This document shows positions 8,442-15,506 of a stretch of DNA of 64,000 nucleotides, one piece after another (the first letter of the stretch is position 1; each line of letters starts with the position of its first letter). The stretch is from contig NZ_CP043808.1 of NCBI RefSeq assembly GCF_008386315.1, positions 248,001 to 312,000 of the forward strand. Reading direction: 5' to 3'. The DNA is from Serinicoccus marinus DSM 15273. Lineage in GTDB: Bacteria > Actinomycetota > Actinomycetes > Actinomycetales > Dermatophilaceae. The translations under genes and the position numbers were made by a program. The notes beneath the pieces are model-generated. The model was not told the origin of the DNA. It made no database searches and was given only the letters and a program-made list of their open reading frames with translations.

Positions 8442-8945
8442 TTACCTCATGGCAGCGCGCAGCATCTTGAGCTGGTTGATCTCGGCGAGGTTCTTGGCGA
8501 GCTCGAAGTTGAGCCAGGCGGCGATCAGACCGAGGGGTTGGGGCTCTGGCATGGCCCACGGCACCAGGCGATCGAGGTTGTCTGTGGCTAGGACCTGGTC
8601 CCACCGTTCCTTCAGGCGCTGGATCTCGTCTGTGCCGCCGCTCCACTTGTGCTCCAGCGGTTCAATACGCTCATCTCCGTTGACGAGGCTCAAGGTGTCG
8701 GTCCAGCACCACTCGATGTGCCACAGGACCCACCCCATCGTGGCTGCCATCGGCGGATCGTTCTCCTCGCCCGGCCAGTCAGCTGACCAACCTTTGCTCG
8801 TCCGGTGGACCGTGTAGCGCTTGACCCCTCCCGGTGACCACAACGCAGCTTCCTCGTCGATCTGGCCGATGATGAGGTCGGCTGCGAAGCTCCATTCGAT
8901 ATCGAGCTGCCGCCGGAGGGCGGTCCTGGCGTCGAAGTCAGACAT
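8442..8945 (-). CDS. DinB-family protein
   Basis: This 167-residue, four-helix-bundle-like protein has the DinB/YfiT pattern: LRRQLDIEWSFAADLI, then GWVLWHIEWCWTDTL with a metal-binding-type histidine, then a C-terminal helix ending in a conserved-looking NFELAKNLAEINQLK. DinB-like proteins are often bacillithiol or mycothiol S-transferases. In an actinobacterium mycothiol is the likely thiol, but this is inference. It is a single-gene unit with no obvious partner. Confidence 0.6.
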   Translation of the reverse strand: MSDFDARTALRRQLDIEWSFAADLIIGQIDEEAALWSPGGVKRYTVHRTSKGWSADWPGEENDPPMAATMGWVLWHIEWCWTDTLSLVNGDERIEPLEHKWSGGTDEIQRLKERWDQVLATDNLDRLVPWAMPEPQPLGLIAAWLNFELAKNLAEINQLKMLRAAMR

Positions 8946-9106
8946 GCTGCGATCCAACCATCGCCCGAGGTGGAGGTGGTCAGGGGTGCTCCTGCCGGAG
9001 CCTTGTCCTGGACAAACGGTGACCTGTCGCGCAGCAGTCTTCAGCGTGCTTCGACGACCGGCGCCCCGGGTTGAGCGTCGACTTGTCGGTGCTGGGTGGT
9101 ACACCC

Positions 9107-9583
9107 ATGCCCATGACTGACGTGACCGTCCTGCCGCCGTTCCAGGTGTCCCAGTCGGCTGTGCAGGCCATTGAAGCTCTCGGTGGCGCGGTGCGAGTCG
9201 ACCTTGAGGATGGTGGTTGTTGTGGAACGACCTACGTCTTCGACTTGGTGGACCCACAATCAGAGGCCGTCGCCGAGGACGTCCGGTACGGCTGCCCTGG
9301 AGCGTGGCTGTTCGTGTCAGCCACCGCAGCCGCGGTTCTCGATGGTGCCCTGCTCGACTACGGGGCGACCCTCAAGCCGCCACGCTTCCGCATTCCCCGC
9401 AACCCCAACGTTGACCATGTCTGCCCTTGCCGGCGTTCTTTCGGCAACGTGTGGCCCGGACCCCGTCAACCGACATGCCGCGCATACCTGCCTATGCCCT
9501 GGGACGCCGAGTTCCAGCCGCCTCAAGCCTGGCGTCGACAGACCGGGTGGACAGCGCCGCACGAGCCGCCCGAGGAGAAGTAG
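9107..9583 (+). CDS. HesB/IscA-like (A-type Fe-S carrier) protein with C-terminal extension
   Basis: This 158-residue protein resembles A-type iron-sulfur carriers. VSQSAVQAIEAL begins the fold, the first cysteine pair lies in LEDGGCCGTTY, and the usual NPN-C-x-C-x-x-SF signature appears as NPNVDHVCPCRRSFG. About 45 extra residues follow, rich in Pro and Trp, which standard IscA proteins lack. Either ATG 9107 or 9113 could be the start; GGTGG upstream suits 9107. No isc or suf genes are near. Confidence 0.6.
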   Translation: MPMTDVTVLPPFQVSQSAVQAIEALGGAVRVDLEDGGCCGTTYVFDLVDPQSEAVAEDVRYGCPGAWLFVSATAAAVLDGALLDYGATLKPPRFRIPRNPNVDHVCPCRRSFGNVWPGPRQPTCRAYLPMPWDAEFQPPQAWRRQTGWTAPHEPPEEK

Positions 9584-9683
9584 GGACCCCGACCAGGCGA
9601 CATCGACGCAAGCGGAACGAACGATCGAACCGCGGCAGGCGCGTCCTTTACCGGCTGCTCCGGGGGGGCTATAGGTTGCGTGG

Positions 9684-10256
9684 GTGACTCAGGAGTTGTG
9701 GGACGGTGAGGCCGCACGTTTCGATGAGGAGCCGGACCATGGACTGGCCGATCCTCGGGTTCGGGCGGCGTGGCGAGAGCTTCTTCTGGAGGTGCTTCCC
9801 TCGGCGCCGGCTCGGGTGGCCGATCTGGGGTGTGGCGCCGGCACTATGACTCGGCTGCTCACCGATGAGGGGTACGGCGTCGATGGCTTGGACTTCTCGC
9901 CGGAGATGATTCGCCTGGCGCGGGCCAAGGTGCCAGAGGCTGAGTTCGTGGTGGGTGATGCGGCAGATCCCGCCCTTGAGACGAGCAGCTACGACGTGGT
10001 GTTGAGCCGACATGTTCTGTGGGCGATGCCGGACCCGGCTGGGGCGTTGGCGCGCTGGGTTAATCTGCTGGTGCCGGGTGGAGTCGTGGTGCTGGTCGAG
10101 GGGAACTGGTCCACCGGTGCAGGCTTGACTGCCGCTGAGTGTGAGCGCCTGGTGCGGGCAGTCCGTCACGACGTCAGGGTGCGGCCCCTATTCGATCGTG
10201 TCTACTGGGGCAAAGCGATCGAGGATGAGCGGTACCTCATCGTCAGCACTCGCTGA
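9684..10256 (+). CDS. Class I SAM-dependent methyltransferase
   Basis: This 190-residue methyltransferase has VADLGCGAGTMTRLL as motif I, GLDFSPEMIRLARAK as the acidic-loop region, YDVVLSRHVLWAMPD as motif II and LVPGGVVVLVEGNW as motif III. It begins with GTG 9684 (MTQELWDGEAARFDEE). The opening WDxxAxxFD resembles small-molecule methyltransferases. It is not closely similar to the methyltransferase at 7708. The substrate is unknown. Confidence 0.7.
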   Translation: MTQELWDGEAARFDEEPDHGLADPRVRAAWRELLLEVLPSAPARVADLGCGAGTMTRLLTDEGYGVDGLDFSPEMIRLARAKVPEAEFVVGDAADPALETSSYDVVLSRHVLWAMPDPAGALARWVNLLVPGGVVVLVEGNWSTGAGLTAAECERLVRAVRHDVRVRPLFDRVYWGKAIEDERYLIVSTR

Positions 10257-10388
10257 CCGGTGCGGACAGGCGAGGACCGCCAAGAGCTGTGGTTCGGTAC
10301 GACCGGCTCGCGGCAGAGTTGGATGTCTGGTTGGGCCATGCGGCGCTGGCCGAACGCGGTTACGCAGGGGCTGGACCCCGGGCACGGT

Positions 10389-10435
10389 TGACAAGTGCAC
10401 TTGACAGGCTGGCGAGGTGACAAGTACACATGACA
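10389..10435 (+). promoter_or_regulatory. Tandem operator upstream of the membrane protein/XRE pair
   Basis: Two 18-base direct repeats, TGACAAGTGCACTTGACA at 10389-10406 and TGACAAGTACACATGACA at 10418-10435, start 29 bases apart. The first contains the perfect 12-base palindrome CAAGTGCACTTG. The second ends one base before the ATG at 10437. The position suits autoregulation by the XRE protein encoded downstream, by blocking both promoter and translation start. TTGACA words could also serve as -35 elements. Binding is inferred. Confidence 0.55.
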
Positions 10436-10436
10436 C

Positions 10437-10841
10437 ATGAAGACGTCGCACATCTGGCTGGTGGTGGGGGCCCTCGCGCTCGGGGGCCTGGTTCTACAGG
10501 GCTGGGGGAATGCCGAGGCCGACCACCCGTTTCAGGATCCGCTGGGTCTCCTCGGGATGTTGCTGGTGATCCTGCCACTGACTCTGGCGCTGAACGTCAC
10601 GATGCGCCGGCGCCGGGACGCCTCGGGTGAGAGCTCGCCGGACAGCGTGGAGTCCCGGGCCGCGCAGCAGGCCCGCAGCCAGGCGTACGTTGATGCCGTC
10701 ATGCTTGGAGCGGTTCTCTTCCTCGTTCTGGCGATCGTTGCGGACACGCTCGCGGCCCTGACAGGGATGGCTTTCCTGGCGCTCGCGGTCGGTTCCTTCT
10801 GGGTCCGCTATCGCCTGGCCCTGCGAGCCCTGGGTGCCTGA
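10437..10841 (+). CDS. Small membrane protein, partner of XRE regulator
   Basis: This 134-residue protein has four predicted membrane helices: IWLVVGALALGGLVL, LGLLGMLLVILPLTLAL, VDAVMLGAVLFLVLAIV and LTGMAFLALAVGSFW. A charged cytoplasmic loop (RRRRDASGESSP) separates the pairs. It overlaps the following XRE gene by eight bases, so the two are translated together. Such membrane protein plus small XRE pairs recur in Actinobacteria and Firmicutes, and their role is unclear. Confidence 0.6.
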   Translation: MKTSHIWLVVGALALGGLVLQGWGNAEADHPFQDPLGLLGMLLVILPLTLALNVTMRRRRDASGESSPDSVESRAAQQARSQAYVDAVMLGAVLFLVLAIVADTLAALTGMAFLALAVGSFWVRYRLALRALGA

Positions 10842-11037
10842 GACGGTCAACGGCCTTCGACCGCTCAGAGTGTCCCGTGGCTGGAGCCAAGGTCGGTTAG
10901 CCAAGGAGCTGGGCGTCTCCCGCCAGACGATCAACGCCATCGAGACCGGGCGCTTTGACCCCAGCCTCCCGCTGGCGATGCGGTTGGCACACACTTTCGG
11001 ACGCGCGGTCGAGGACGTCTTCATCCTCAAGCAGTAG
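10834..11037 (+). CDS. Minimal XRE-family transcriptional regulator
   Basis: This 67-residue protein is a single helix-turn-helix: LRVSRGWSQGRLAKELGVSRQTINAIETGRFDPSL is the classic Cro/C1 pattern, with a short tail LAHTFGRAVEDVFIL. It starts with GTG 10834 inside the end of the membrane protein gene. It probably dimerises and represses its own operon through the repeats at 10389-10435. No signal-sensing domain is present, so the membrane partner may be the sensor or effector. Confidence 0.75.
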   Translation: MPETVNGLRPLRVSRGWSQGRLAKELGVSRQTINAIETGRFDPSLPLAMRLAHTFGRAVEDVFILKQ

Positions 11038-11118
11038 AAGGCCGCTACCGCCTCGCCAAACGGCAGGCTGGGCCTTGCGTGGCGTCACACACGCCCCCGT
11101 GATCCTGGCGAGCGACCC

Positions 11119-11197
11119 GCGGCAAAGTCGGACGAGCGTAACCGTCCTCCACGCGGCAGTAGCGTGCGGACCACGCTCCATGCGGCAGATCCGGATG
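11119..11197. repeat. Island repeat, composite copy 2
   Basis: Three GCGGCA words lie in tandem at 11119, 11153 and 11182. The first unit contains the inverted repeat GGACG...CGTCC. The second contains AGCGTG-CGGAC-CACGCT. The third ends as GCGGCAGATCCGGATG. The second and third units match copies at 7526-7570 and 14813-14857. The first unit also occurs at 14419. The array lies directly downstream of a minus-strand mazF gene. Confidence 0.75.
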
Positions 11198-11218
11198 TCC
11201 GCAGTGGTCTCTCGTCCG

Positions 11219-11545
11219 CTACCTAGCTAGGCCGAGGAAAGCCATGAGGGCGCGTTCGACCTCCACGAGACTTTCGGGCGCCAGGCGGCCAATGCGGGTA
11301 CCGACGTTCTCACGGCGGACTGTGGTGACCTTGTCGATCATGACCTGGCTGTCGTGCTGCAGGCCGGTGAAATCATCGGCGGCGACGCGTACGCGAAGCA
11401 GAGGGGCATCTACCAGCGTCGTCGTCAGGGGCGCCACGGTCACCGAGGCAGTGCCCTCGAAGAGGTCGTCCTGCACGATCAGTGCGGGCCTCGGCTTGGA
11501 GGCGTAGACACCCCCGGCGACGGTCCACAGCTCGCCGCGCCTCAC
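11219..11545 (-). CDS. mazF: MazF/PemK-family endoribonuclease toxin, copy A
   Basis: This 108-residue protein opens MRRGELWTVAGG, then KPRPALIVQDD, the conserved SH3-like barrel signature of MazF. LQHDSQVMIDKVTTV carries the usual serine/threonine region near the active site, and GRLAPESLVEVERAL is the C-terminal helix. MazF toxins cleave mRNA or tRNA at short sequences and stall growth when the antitoxin is lost. The start overlaps the mazE stop by four bases. A nearly identical gene lies at 14879-15205. Confidence 0.85.
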   Translation of the reverse strand: MRRGELWTVAGGVYASKPRPALIVQDDLFEGTASVTVAPLTTTLVDAPLLRVRVAADDFTGLQHDSQVMIDKVTTVRRENVGTRIGRLAPESLVEVERALMAFLGLAR

Positions 11546-11748
11546 TCCTCGTCCCAGGGGGCGGTGACGGCTTCGACGAACTCCTGGTCATCGGACTGCT
11601 CGTCCGCCCTGGCGACCAGGGCCGCCTGACGTTCGGCCTCCTGTGCGAAGCGCTCGCTACGCACGTCCGGCACCCAGATCTGCACGGGTCGAAGTCCGCG
11701 TGCGCGCATCCTGCGCCGGTACTCGCTGACTCGATGCTTCACCGTCAT
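11542..11748 (-). CDS. mazE: MazE-type antitoxin (DUF3018), copy A
   Basis: This 68-residue antitoxin begins MTVKHRVSEYRRRMRARG and then PVQIWVPDVRSERFAQEA, the DUF3018 antitoxin pattern. The acidic end (SDDQEFVEAV, PWDEE) would wrap MazF. ATG 11748 is chosen because it begins the conserved fold and follows the palindrome at 11757-11770; the frame remains open upstream without family resemblance. Copy B differs by one residue (Glu to Lys before QSDD). Confidence 0.8.
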   Translation of the reverse strand: MTVKHRVSEYRRRMRARGLRPVQIWVPDVRSERFAQEAERQAALVARADEQSDDQEFVEAVTAPWDEE

Positions 11749-11756
11749 GCCTACCA

Positions 11757-11770
11757 CGTTACATGTAACG
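11757..11770. promoter_or_regulatory. Palindromic operator of mazEF copy A
   Basis: CGTTACATGTAACG is a perfect 14-base palindrome that ends eight bases before the mazE start codon. MazE-MazF complexes bind such palindromes to repress their own operon, so this is the likely operator. The same sequence is kept in copy B at 15417-15430. Confidence 0.7.
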
Positions 11771-11933
11771 ACAGTGCAGCGGAAGGCGGCTACGTCCCTA
11801 ACAGCGCACCAAGATTTGGGTCCCCACCTCACCCGCCGAGCGACCAGCGGCATGTGCGGATGCCATGGTGACGCGTACGGAGGCCAAGGCGCATTGCAGA
11901 GAAGAGGGCTTGGGGGCCCGCGTTCTAATTCGT

Positions 11934-12986
11934 TTACCTAGTGATCGGATTCCCGTCGCGCCACTGTCGCTCCGCTCGGCGCTTGGCGCTCCAACGAGAG
12001 AAATTCCCTGACATGGCAGCCCCGAAGCCATCAATCGCGGCCTGCAGGTCTTGCCGCCCGCCGGCCTCATCGGAGCGAACCCCTCCGATCAGGTGGCAGG
12101 CGGTTCGACCCCAGTGATTGCTGCCATGGGCATCCACAAGCTCAGCGAGCCGGGAGATGTGCTGGTTCGCCTCGTCTGCGCTTCCGCATGCCCAAGGTTC
12201 TTGCTGGAGGGAGCGCAGACGCGAGAGGTGCAAGGCGATCGAGTCGACCCCCGCGGCTGCCCGCACCTCCAGAGACGGCTCCTGCATCTGTGCCCCGATG
12301 AGCAATGCCGAGCTCAGAAGCACGTCGATCCCCTTCTCGAGGAGTTTCTCAACAAACTTGCCGGCCGCGGCGCCGGCGATCGCTCCTGCTGGGGTGCCCG
12401 TCACGGCCACCCCGGTCGCGGCGCCGGCGACGACCGGCATGAGTTCGCGGGTGCCCCTCAATACTGTCCGGGCGGCCGTCCTGACGATGGCTCCCCGTTC
12501 AGCGGGGTCGGGGGCTCGTTCCGCCACCTCGATCTGGCCTCGGGCGCGCCACAGCAGCACCGTGAGGTCTGACTGGGCCCGTTGAACGGCAGAGGCGAGT
12601 TCAGTTTCGGTCAGCCTGCCGCGGTCGAGGGCAGACAGCGCGCTCTTGGCGGCGTCGATGAGCTCGGTGGCCGGAGGTGGCGGCGGCACGGTGTAGCCGA
12701 CCAGATCGAACATGGCGGCCAGGTCGGATCGGTTCAGGCTCTGCAGGGCTTGTAGCTGCGCCCCGGCGTCATCACCGGTCGTATCCACCCGTAAGGACAC
12801 CCAAAAGTCGTCGTCATGCAGCAGGCTGCGCAGACCCTCGAGCAGGTGCGAGACCTCGGCTTGCAACAACCGGAGGGCCTGCTCTTCCAGCGCGTGGTCG
12901 CGCTGTTCCTGTGCCCAGTTGCCGTAGATACCCTCGGCTCCGGCCAGTTCGAGAGCCGCGCTCGCGGACCGCTCGCGCGCGGCCAA
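11934..12986 (-). pseudogene. Unknown protein cut from its start codon by an IS3 element
   Basis: The frame encodes about 350 residues and matches no family I recognise. The N-terminal half is acidic and helical (EEQALRLLQAEVSHLLEGLRS). About residues 175-225 form an Ala/Gly-rich segment (MPVVAGAATGVAVTGTPAGAI, then AGAAAGKFVEKLL) that could insert in a membrane. The C-terminus is soluble. The frame opens with TTG only two bases from the IS end at 12988. Beyond the IS, an ATG (14359-14361) with AGGTGA at proper spacing continues in frame across the junction, so the native start was probably there. Confidence 0.6.
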
Positions 12987-13040
12987 GTGAACCGTCCCGG
13001 GTTTGGTGGAGGGTCTTGATCTCTACGGGAGAGTGGAGTC

Positions 13041-13364
13041 ATGCCTGCACCGAGGAAATACAGCGACGAGCTGCGTGAGCGTGCGATCCGCGCGGTGAAC
13101 GAGACGATCCGGGAGAGTCCGGGGTTGCCGGTGAAGCGTGCTTGCGCCCAGGTGGGTGAGCAGCTGGGCATCCCGGGTGCCACGTTGCGGAACTGGTTCC
13201 GCGGGCCCGCACCGGCGGCCGGGTCGACTGCGACCGCGACCGATCCACAGGAGCGGCTGGTGCAGCTGGAGAAGGAGAACCGGGAGTTGCGCCGGGCGAA
13301 CGCGATCCTGCGGTCGGCCTCAGCTTTTTTCGCGGCGGAGCTCGACCGCCCCACGAGTCGTTGA
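13041..13364 (+). CDS. IS3-family transposase OrfA
   Basis: This 107-residue protein has an N-terminal helix-turn-helix (RKYSDELRERAIRAVNE, then GIPGATLRNWFRG) for terminal repeat binding and a C-terminal leucine zipper (LVQLEKENRELRRANAIL). A slippery heptamer TTTTTTC at 13325-13331 lies in frame as T TTT TTC, so a -1 shift would fuse OrfA to OrfB, the active transposase form. Confidence 0.9.
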   Translation: MPAPRKYSDELRERAIRAVNETIRESPGLPVKRACAQVGEQLGIPGATLRNWFRGPAPAAGSTATATDPQERLVQLEKENRELRRANAILRSASAFFAAELDRPTSR

Positions 13365-14338
13365 TCGCCTACATCGACGAGCACAAGGAGTCCTTCGGGG
13401 TCGAGCCGATCTGCACGGTCCTGTCCGAGGCCGGCGCGAAGATCGCCCCGAGCACCTACTACGCAGCCACGTCGCGTGCCCCCTCGAACCGGGCACTGGC
13501 CGACGCGGCCCTCGATGAGCGGATCCAGTCGACCAACGACGCGAACTACGAGGTGTACGGGGTGAAGAAGATGTGGAAGGTGCTCAACCGGCAACAGGTC
13601 CTGGACGAGCACGGGAACCCCACCGGGCGCACCTATCCACCGGTGGCGCGGTGCACCGTGGCCAGGCGGATGAAGGCCCTGGGCCTGGTCGGCGCGGTCG
13701 CCGGCGACCACAAGGCGCCCCGGACCACGGTGCCGGCCAAGGACGGCCACCCGGCCGACCAGCTCAACCGGGACTTCACCGCCGCGGCACCGGATGACCG
13801 GTGGGTGGCCGACATCACCTACGTGCCGACCTGGGCCGGGTTCGTCTACGTCGCGTTCGTGATGGACCTGTTCTCCCGCCGGATCGTCGGCTGGCGCGTG
13901 GCTGCCTCGCTGCACACCGACCTGGCCCTGGACGCCCTGGAGCACGCGATCTGGCAGCGCCACCGCGACGGACGGGACCTGACCGGCCTGGTCCACCACG
14001 CCGACCGCGGCGTGCAATACCGAGCCATCCGGTACACCGAGCGCCTCGAAGAACTCGGCATCGTCGCCTCCGTCGGATCCAAGGGCGACAGCTACGACAA
14101 TGCCGCCGCCGAGGCGCTCAACCGCGTCTTCAAGACCGAACTCATCCGACGGCGCGGCCCCTGGAAAACGCTCGAGCACGTCGAGCTCGAAGTCCTTCGG
14201 TGGGTCGACTGGTACAACACGACCCGCCCGCACTCATGGTGCGACTACCTCGCACCCGCAGCGTACGAACACGACCACTACGCTGCCCCCAACCCTTCGA
14301 CGGCGACCGCCGACGAAGCACACACGACTCTCCACTGA
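13361..14338 (+). CDS. IS3-family transposase OrfB (DDE integrase domain)
   Basis: This 325-residue rve-type DDE transposase contains RWVADITYVPTWAGFVY with the first catalytic Asp, HHADRGVQYRAIRY with the second, and GDSYDNAAAEALNRVFKTE with the Glu. The N-terminal region (DEHKESFGVEPICTVL) is the HTH_21-like domain of IS3 OrfB. It lies in the -1 frame relative to OrfA and is intact, so the element may still be active. Confidence 0.9.
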   Translation: MIAYIDEHKESFGVEPICTVLSEAGAKIAPSTYYAATSRAPSNRALADAALDERIQSTNDANYEVYGVKKMWKVLNRQQVLDEHGNPTGRTYPPVARCTVARRMKALGLVGAVAGDHKAPRTTVPAKDGHPADQLNRDFTAAAPDDRWVADITYVPTWAGFVYVAFVMDLFSRRIVGWRVAASLHTDLALDALEHAIWQRHRDGRDLTGLVHHADRGVQYRAIRYTERLEELGIVASVGSKGDSYDNAAAEALNRVFKTELIRRRGPWKTLEHVELEVLRWVDWYNTTRPHSWCDYLAPAAYEHDHYAAPNPSTATADEAHTTLH

Positions 14339-14358
14339 ACCCGGGGCGGTTCACATGC

Positions 14359-14375
14359 CATGGCTAGCTTCACCT
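14359..14375 (-). promoter_or_regulatory. Displaced ribosome binding site and start codon of the IS-split gene
   Basis: On the minus strand AGGTGA (14370-14375) is followed eight bases later by ATG (14359-14361). Joined across the IS, ATG-GCA-TGC runs straight into the TTG-GCC-GCG codons at 12986, in frame with the unknown gene. This decides the native start and shows the IS entered about the third codon. Confidence 0.55.
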
Positions 14376-14418
14376 AGTAGCGCGCACGAGATCAAGGCAG
14401 AAAGTCGAAACTCTCCGC

Positions 14419-14468
14419 GCGGCAAAGTCGGACGAGCGTAGCCGTCCTCCGCGCGGCAGATCCGGATG
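14419..14468. repeat. Island repeat, copy 3
   Basis: This 50-base element begins GCGGCAAAGTCGGACGAGCG like the first unit at 11119, with an inverted repeat GGACG...CGTCC, and ends GCGGCAGATCCGGATG like the other copies. It is a mosaic of two unit types. It lies between the IS3 flank and a small minus-strand gene. Confidence 0.7.
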
Positions 14469-14504
14469 CCCGCTCCCGCGTCACTTGCGGCGGAGAGACG
14501 CTGA

Positions 14505-14765
14505 TTAGTCGGTGCTGTTGAGGTCCGGAGCCAAGCTCTGCCTCGCGGTGTCGATGAACCTGGTCAAGAGGTCCAGAGGAAGGTCGGCGGCTCGTAGAGC
14601 GGAGAACGTGAATGTGCCATGGGCATCCGAGTAGAAGACTTCTAGGGATGGTCCCTGCCCGGATGGCTGATCCAGGTCGGTCAGTTCGAGTGCCATGCCG
14701 TCCCGGATCACGTCGGATGCCATGAGCACCTCAAACCGTCGCCCCTCGGCTTCCCAAACGTTCAC
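14505..14765 (-). CDS. Hypothetical small protein
   Basis: This 86-residue protein of unknown function reads VNVWEAEGRRFEVLMASDV, then a beta-rich middle (SLEVFYSDAHGTFTFSALRA) and a C-terminal helix (LPLDLLTRFIDTARQ). It has no signal or membrane segment. GTG 14765 is preferred because the sequence further upstream runs into the repeat at 14813. It is a single-gene unit lying between two copies of the island repeat. Confidence 0.5.
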   Translation of the reverse strand: MNVWEAEGRRFEVLMASDVIRDGMALELTDLDQPSGQGPSLEVFYSDAHGTFTFSALRAADLPLDLLTRFIDTARQSLAPDLNSTD

Positions 14766-14812
14766 CCGGCAAGTATGCCCGACCCGGAGTGGCGATCCTC
14801 GGCGGTCGACTC

Positions 14813-14857
14813 GCGGCAGTAGCGTGCGGACCACGCTCAGTGCGGCAGATCCGGATG
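14813..14857. repeat. Island repeat, copy 4 (45 bp)
   Basis: This 45-base copy starts GCGGCAGTAGCGTGCGG and ends GCGGCAGATCCGGATG. It has the same hairpin as copies 1 and 2 and forms the left end of the second mazEF duplication. Confidence 0.75.
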
Positions 14858-14878
14858 TCCGCAGTGGTCTCTCGTCCG

Positions 14879-15205
14879 CTACCTAGCCAGGCCGAGAAAA
14901 GCCATGAGGGCGCGTTCGACCTCCACGAGACTTTCGGGCGCCAGGCGGCCAATGCGGGTACCGACGTTCTCGCGGCGGACTGTGGTGACCTTGTCGATCA
15001 TGACCTGGCTGTCGTGCTGCAGGCCGGTGAAATCATCGGCGGCGACGCGTACGCGAAGCAGAGGGGCATCTACCAGCGTCGTCGTCAGGGGCGCCACGGT
15101 CACCGAGGCAGTGCCCTCGAAGAGGTCGTCCTGCACGATCAGTGCGGGCCTCGGCTTGGAGGCGTAGACACCCCCGGCGACGGTCCACAGCTCGCCGCGC
15201 CTCAC
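14879..15205 (-). CDS. mazF: MazF/PemK-family endoribonuclease toxin, copy B
   Basis: This 108-residue toxin is identical in sequence to copy A at 11219-11545, including KPRPALIVQDD and LQHDSQVMIDKVTTV. Base differences are silent. The start overlaps the mazE copy B stop by four bases. Two identical toxins imply that either antitoxin can neutralise both, so loss of one copy may carry no cost. Confidence 0.85.
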   Translation of the reverse strand: MRRGELWTVAGGVYASKPRPALIVQDDLFEGTASVTVAPLTTTLVDAPLLRVRVAADDFTGLQHDSQVMIDKVTTVRRENVGTRIGRLAPESLVEVERALMAFLGLAR

Positions 15206-15408
15206 TCCTCGTCCCAGGGGGCGGTGACGGCTTCGACGAACTCCTGGTCATCGGACTGCTTGTCCGCCCTGGCGACCAGGGCCGCCTGACGTTCGGCCTC
15301 CTGTGCGAAGCGCTCGCTACGCACGTCCGGCACCCAGATCTGCACGGGTCGAAGTCCGCGTGCGCGCATCCTGCGCCGGTACTCGCTGACTCGATGCTTC
15401 ACCGTCAT
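15202..15408 (-). CDS. mazE: MazE-type antitoxin (DUF3018), copy B
   Basis: This 68-residue antitoxin is the same as copy A except for one change, Lys instead of Glu just before QSDD. The change lies in the probable toxin-binding half. The start at ATG 15408 is followed upstream by the same 14-base palindrome. Expression of the two operons is therefore likely to be cross-regulated. Confidence 0.8.
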   Translation of the reverse strand: MTVKHRVSEYRRRMRARGLRPVQIWVPDVRSERFAQEAERQAALVARADKQSDDQEFVEAVTAPWDEE

Positions 15409-15416
15409 GCCTACCA

Positions 15417-15430
15417 CGTTACATGTAACG
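15417..15430. promoter_or_regulatory. Palindromic operator of mazEF copy B
   Basis: CGTTACATGTAACG, the same perfect palindrome as at 11757-11770, lies just upstream of the mazE copy B start. Confidence 0.7.
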
Positions 15431-15506
15431 ACAGTGCAGCGGAAGGCGGCTACGTCCCTAACAGCGCACCAAGATTTGGGTCCCCACCTCACCCGCCGAG
15501 CGACCA

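Larger units (their letters stand above)
11152..11852. repeat. 701-bp direct duplication, copy A (mazEF cassette)
   Basis: This segment is repeated at 14812-15512, offset by 3660 bases, with only about four or five differences seen by eye. Both copies carry a complete mazE-mazF operon and its upstream palindrome. Identity begins at a CGCGGCAG word and ends at an AGCGGCA word, so the copied unit is bounded by the island repeat motif rather than by gene ends or an IS. Confidence 0.85.
12988..14353 (+). mobile_element. IS3-family insertion sequence
   Basis: This 1366-base element is bounded by imperfect inverted repeats of about 24 bases that begin TGAACCGTCCCGGGTTTGG on the left and end CCCGGGGCGGTTCA on the right, with the TG...CA ends of the family. 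It carries orfA and orfB with a frameshift signal. The flanks are AAG on the left and CAT on the right, so I see no 3-base target duplication. A deletion or recombination may have followed insertion. Confidence 0.9.

Noticed and set aside
12985..14356. A 3-base target duplication around the IS3 element
   Set aside because: The flanks read AAG and CAT. No duplication is visible at the inferred ends or one base to either side.
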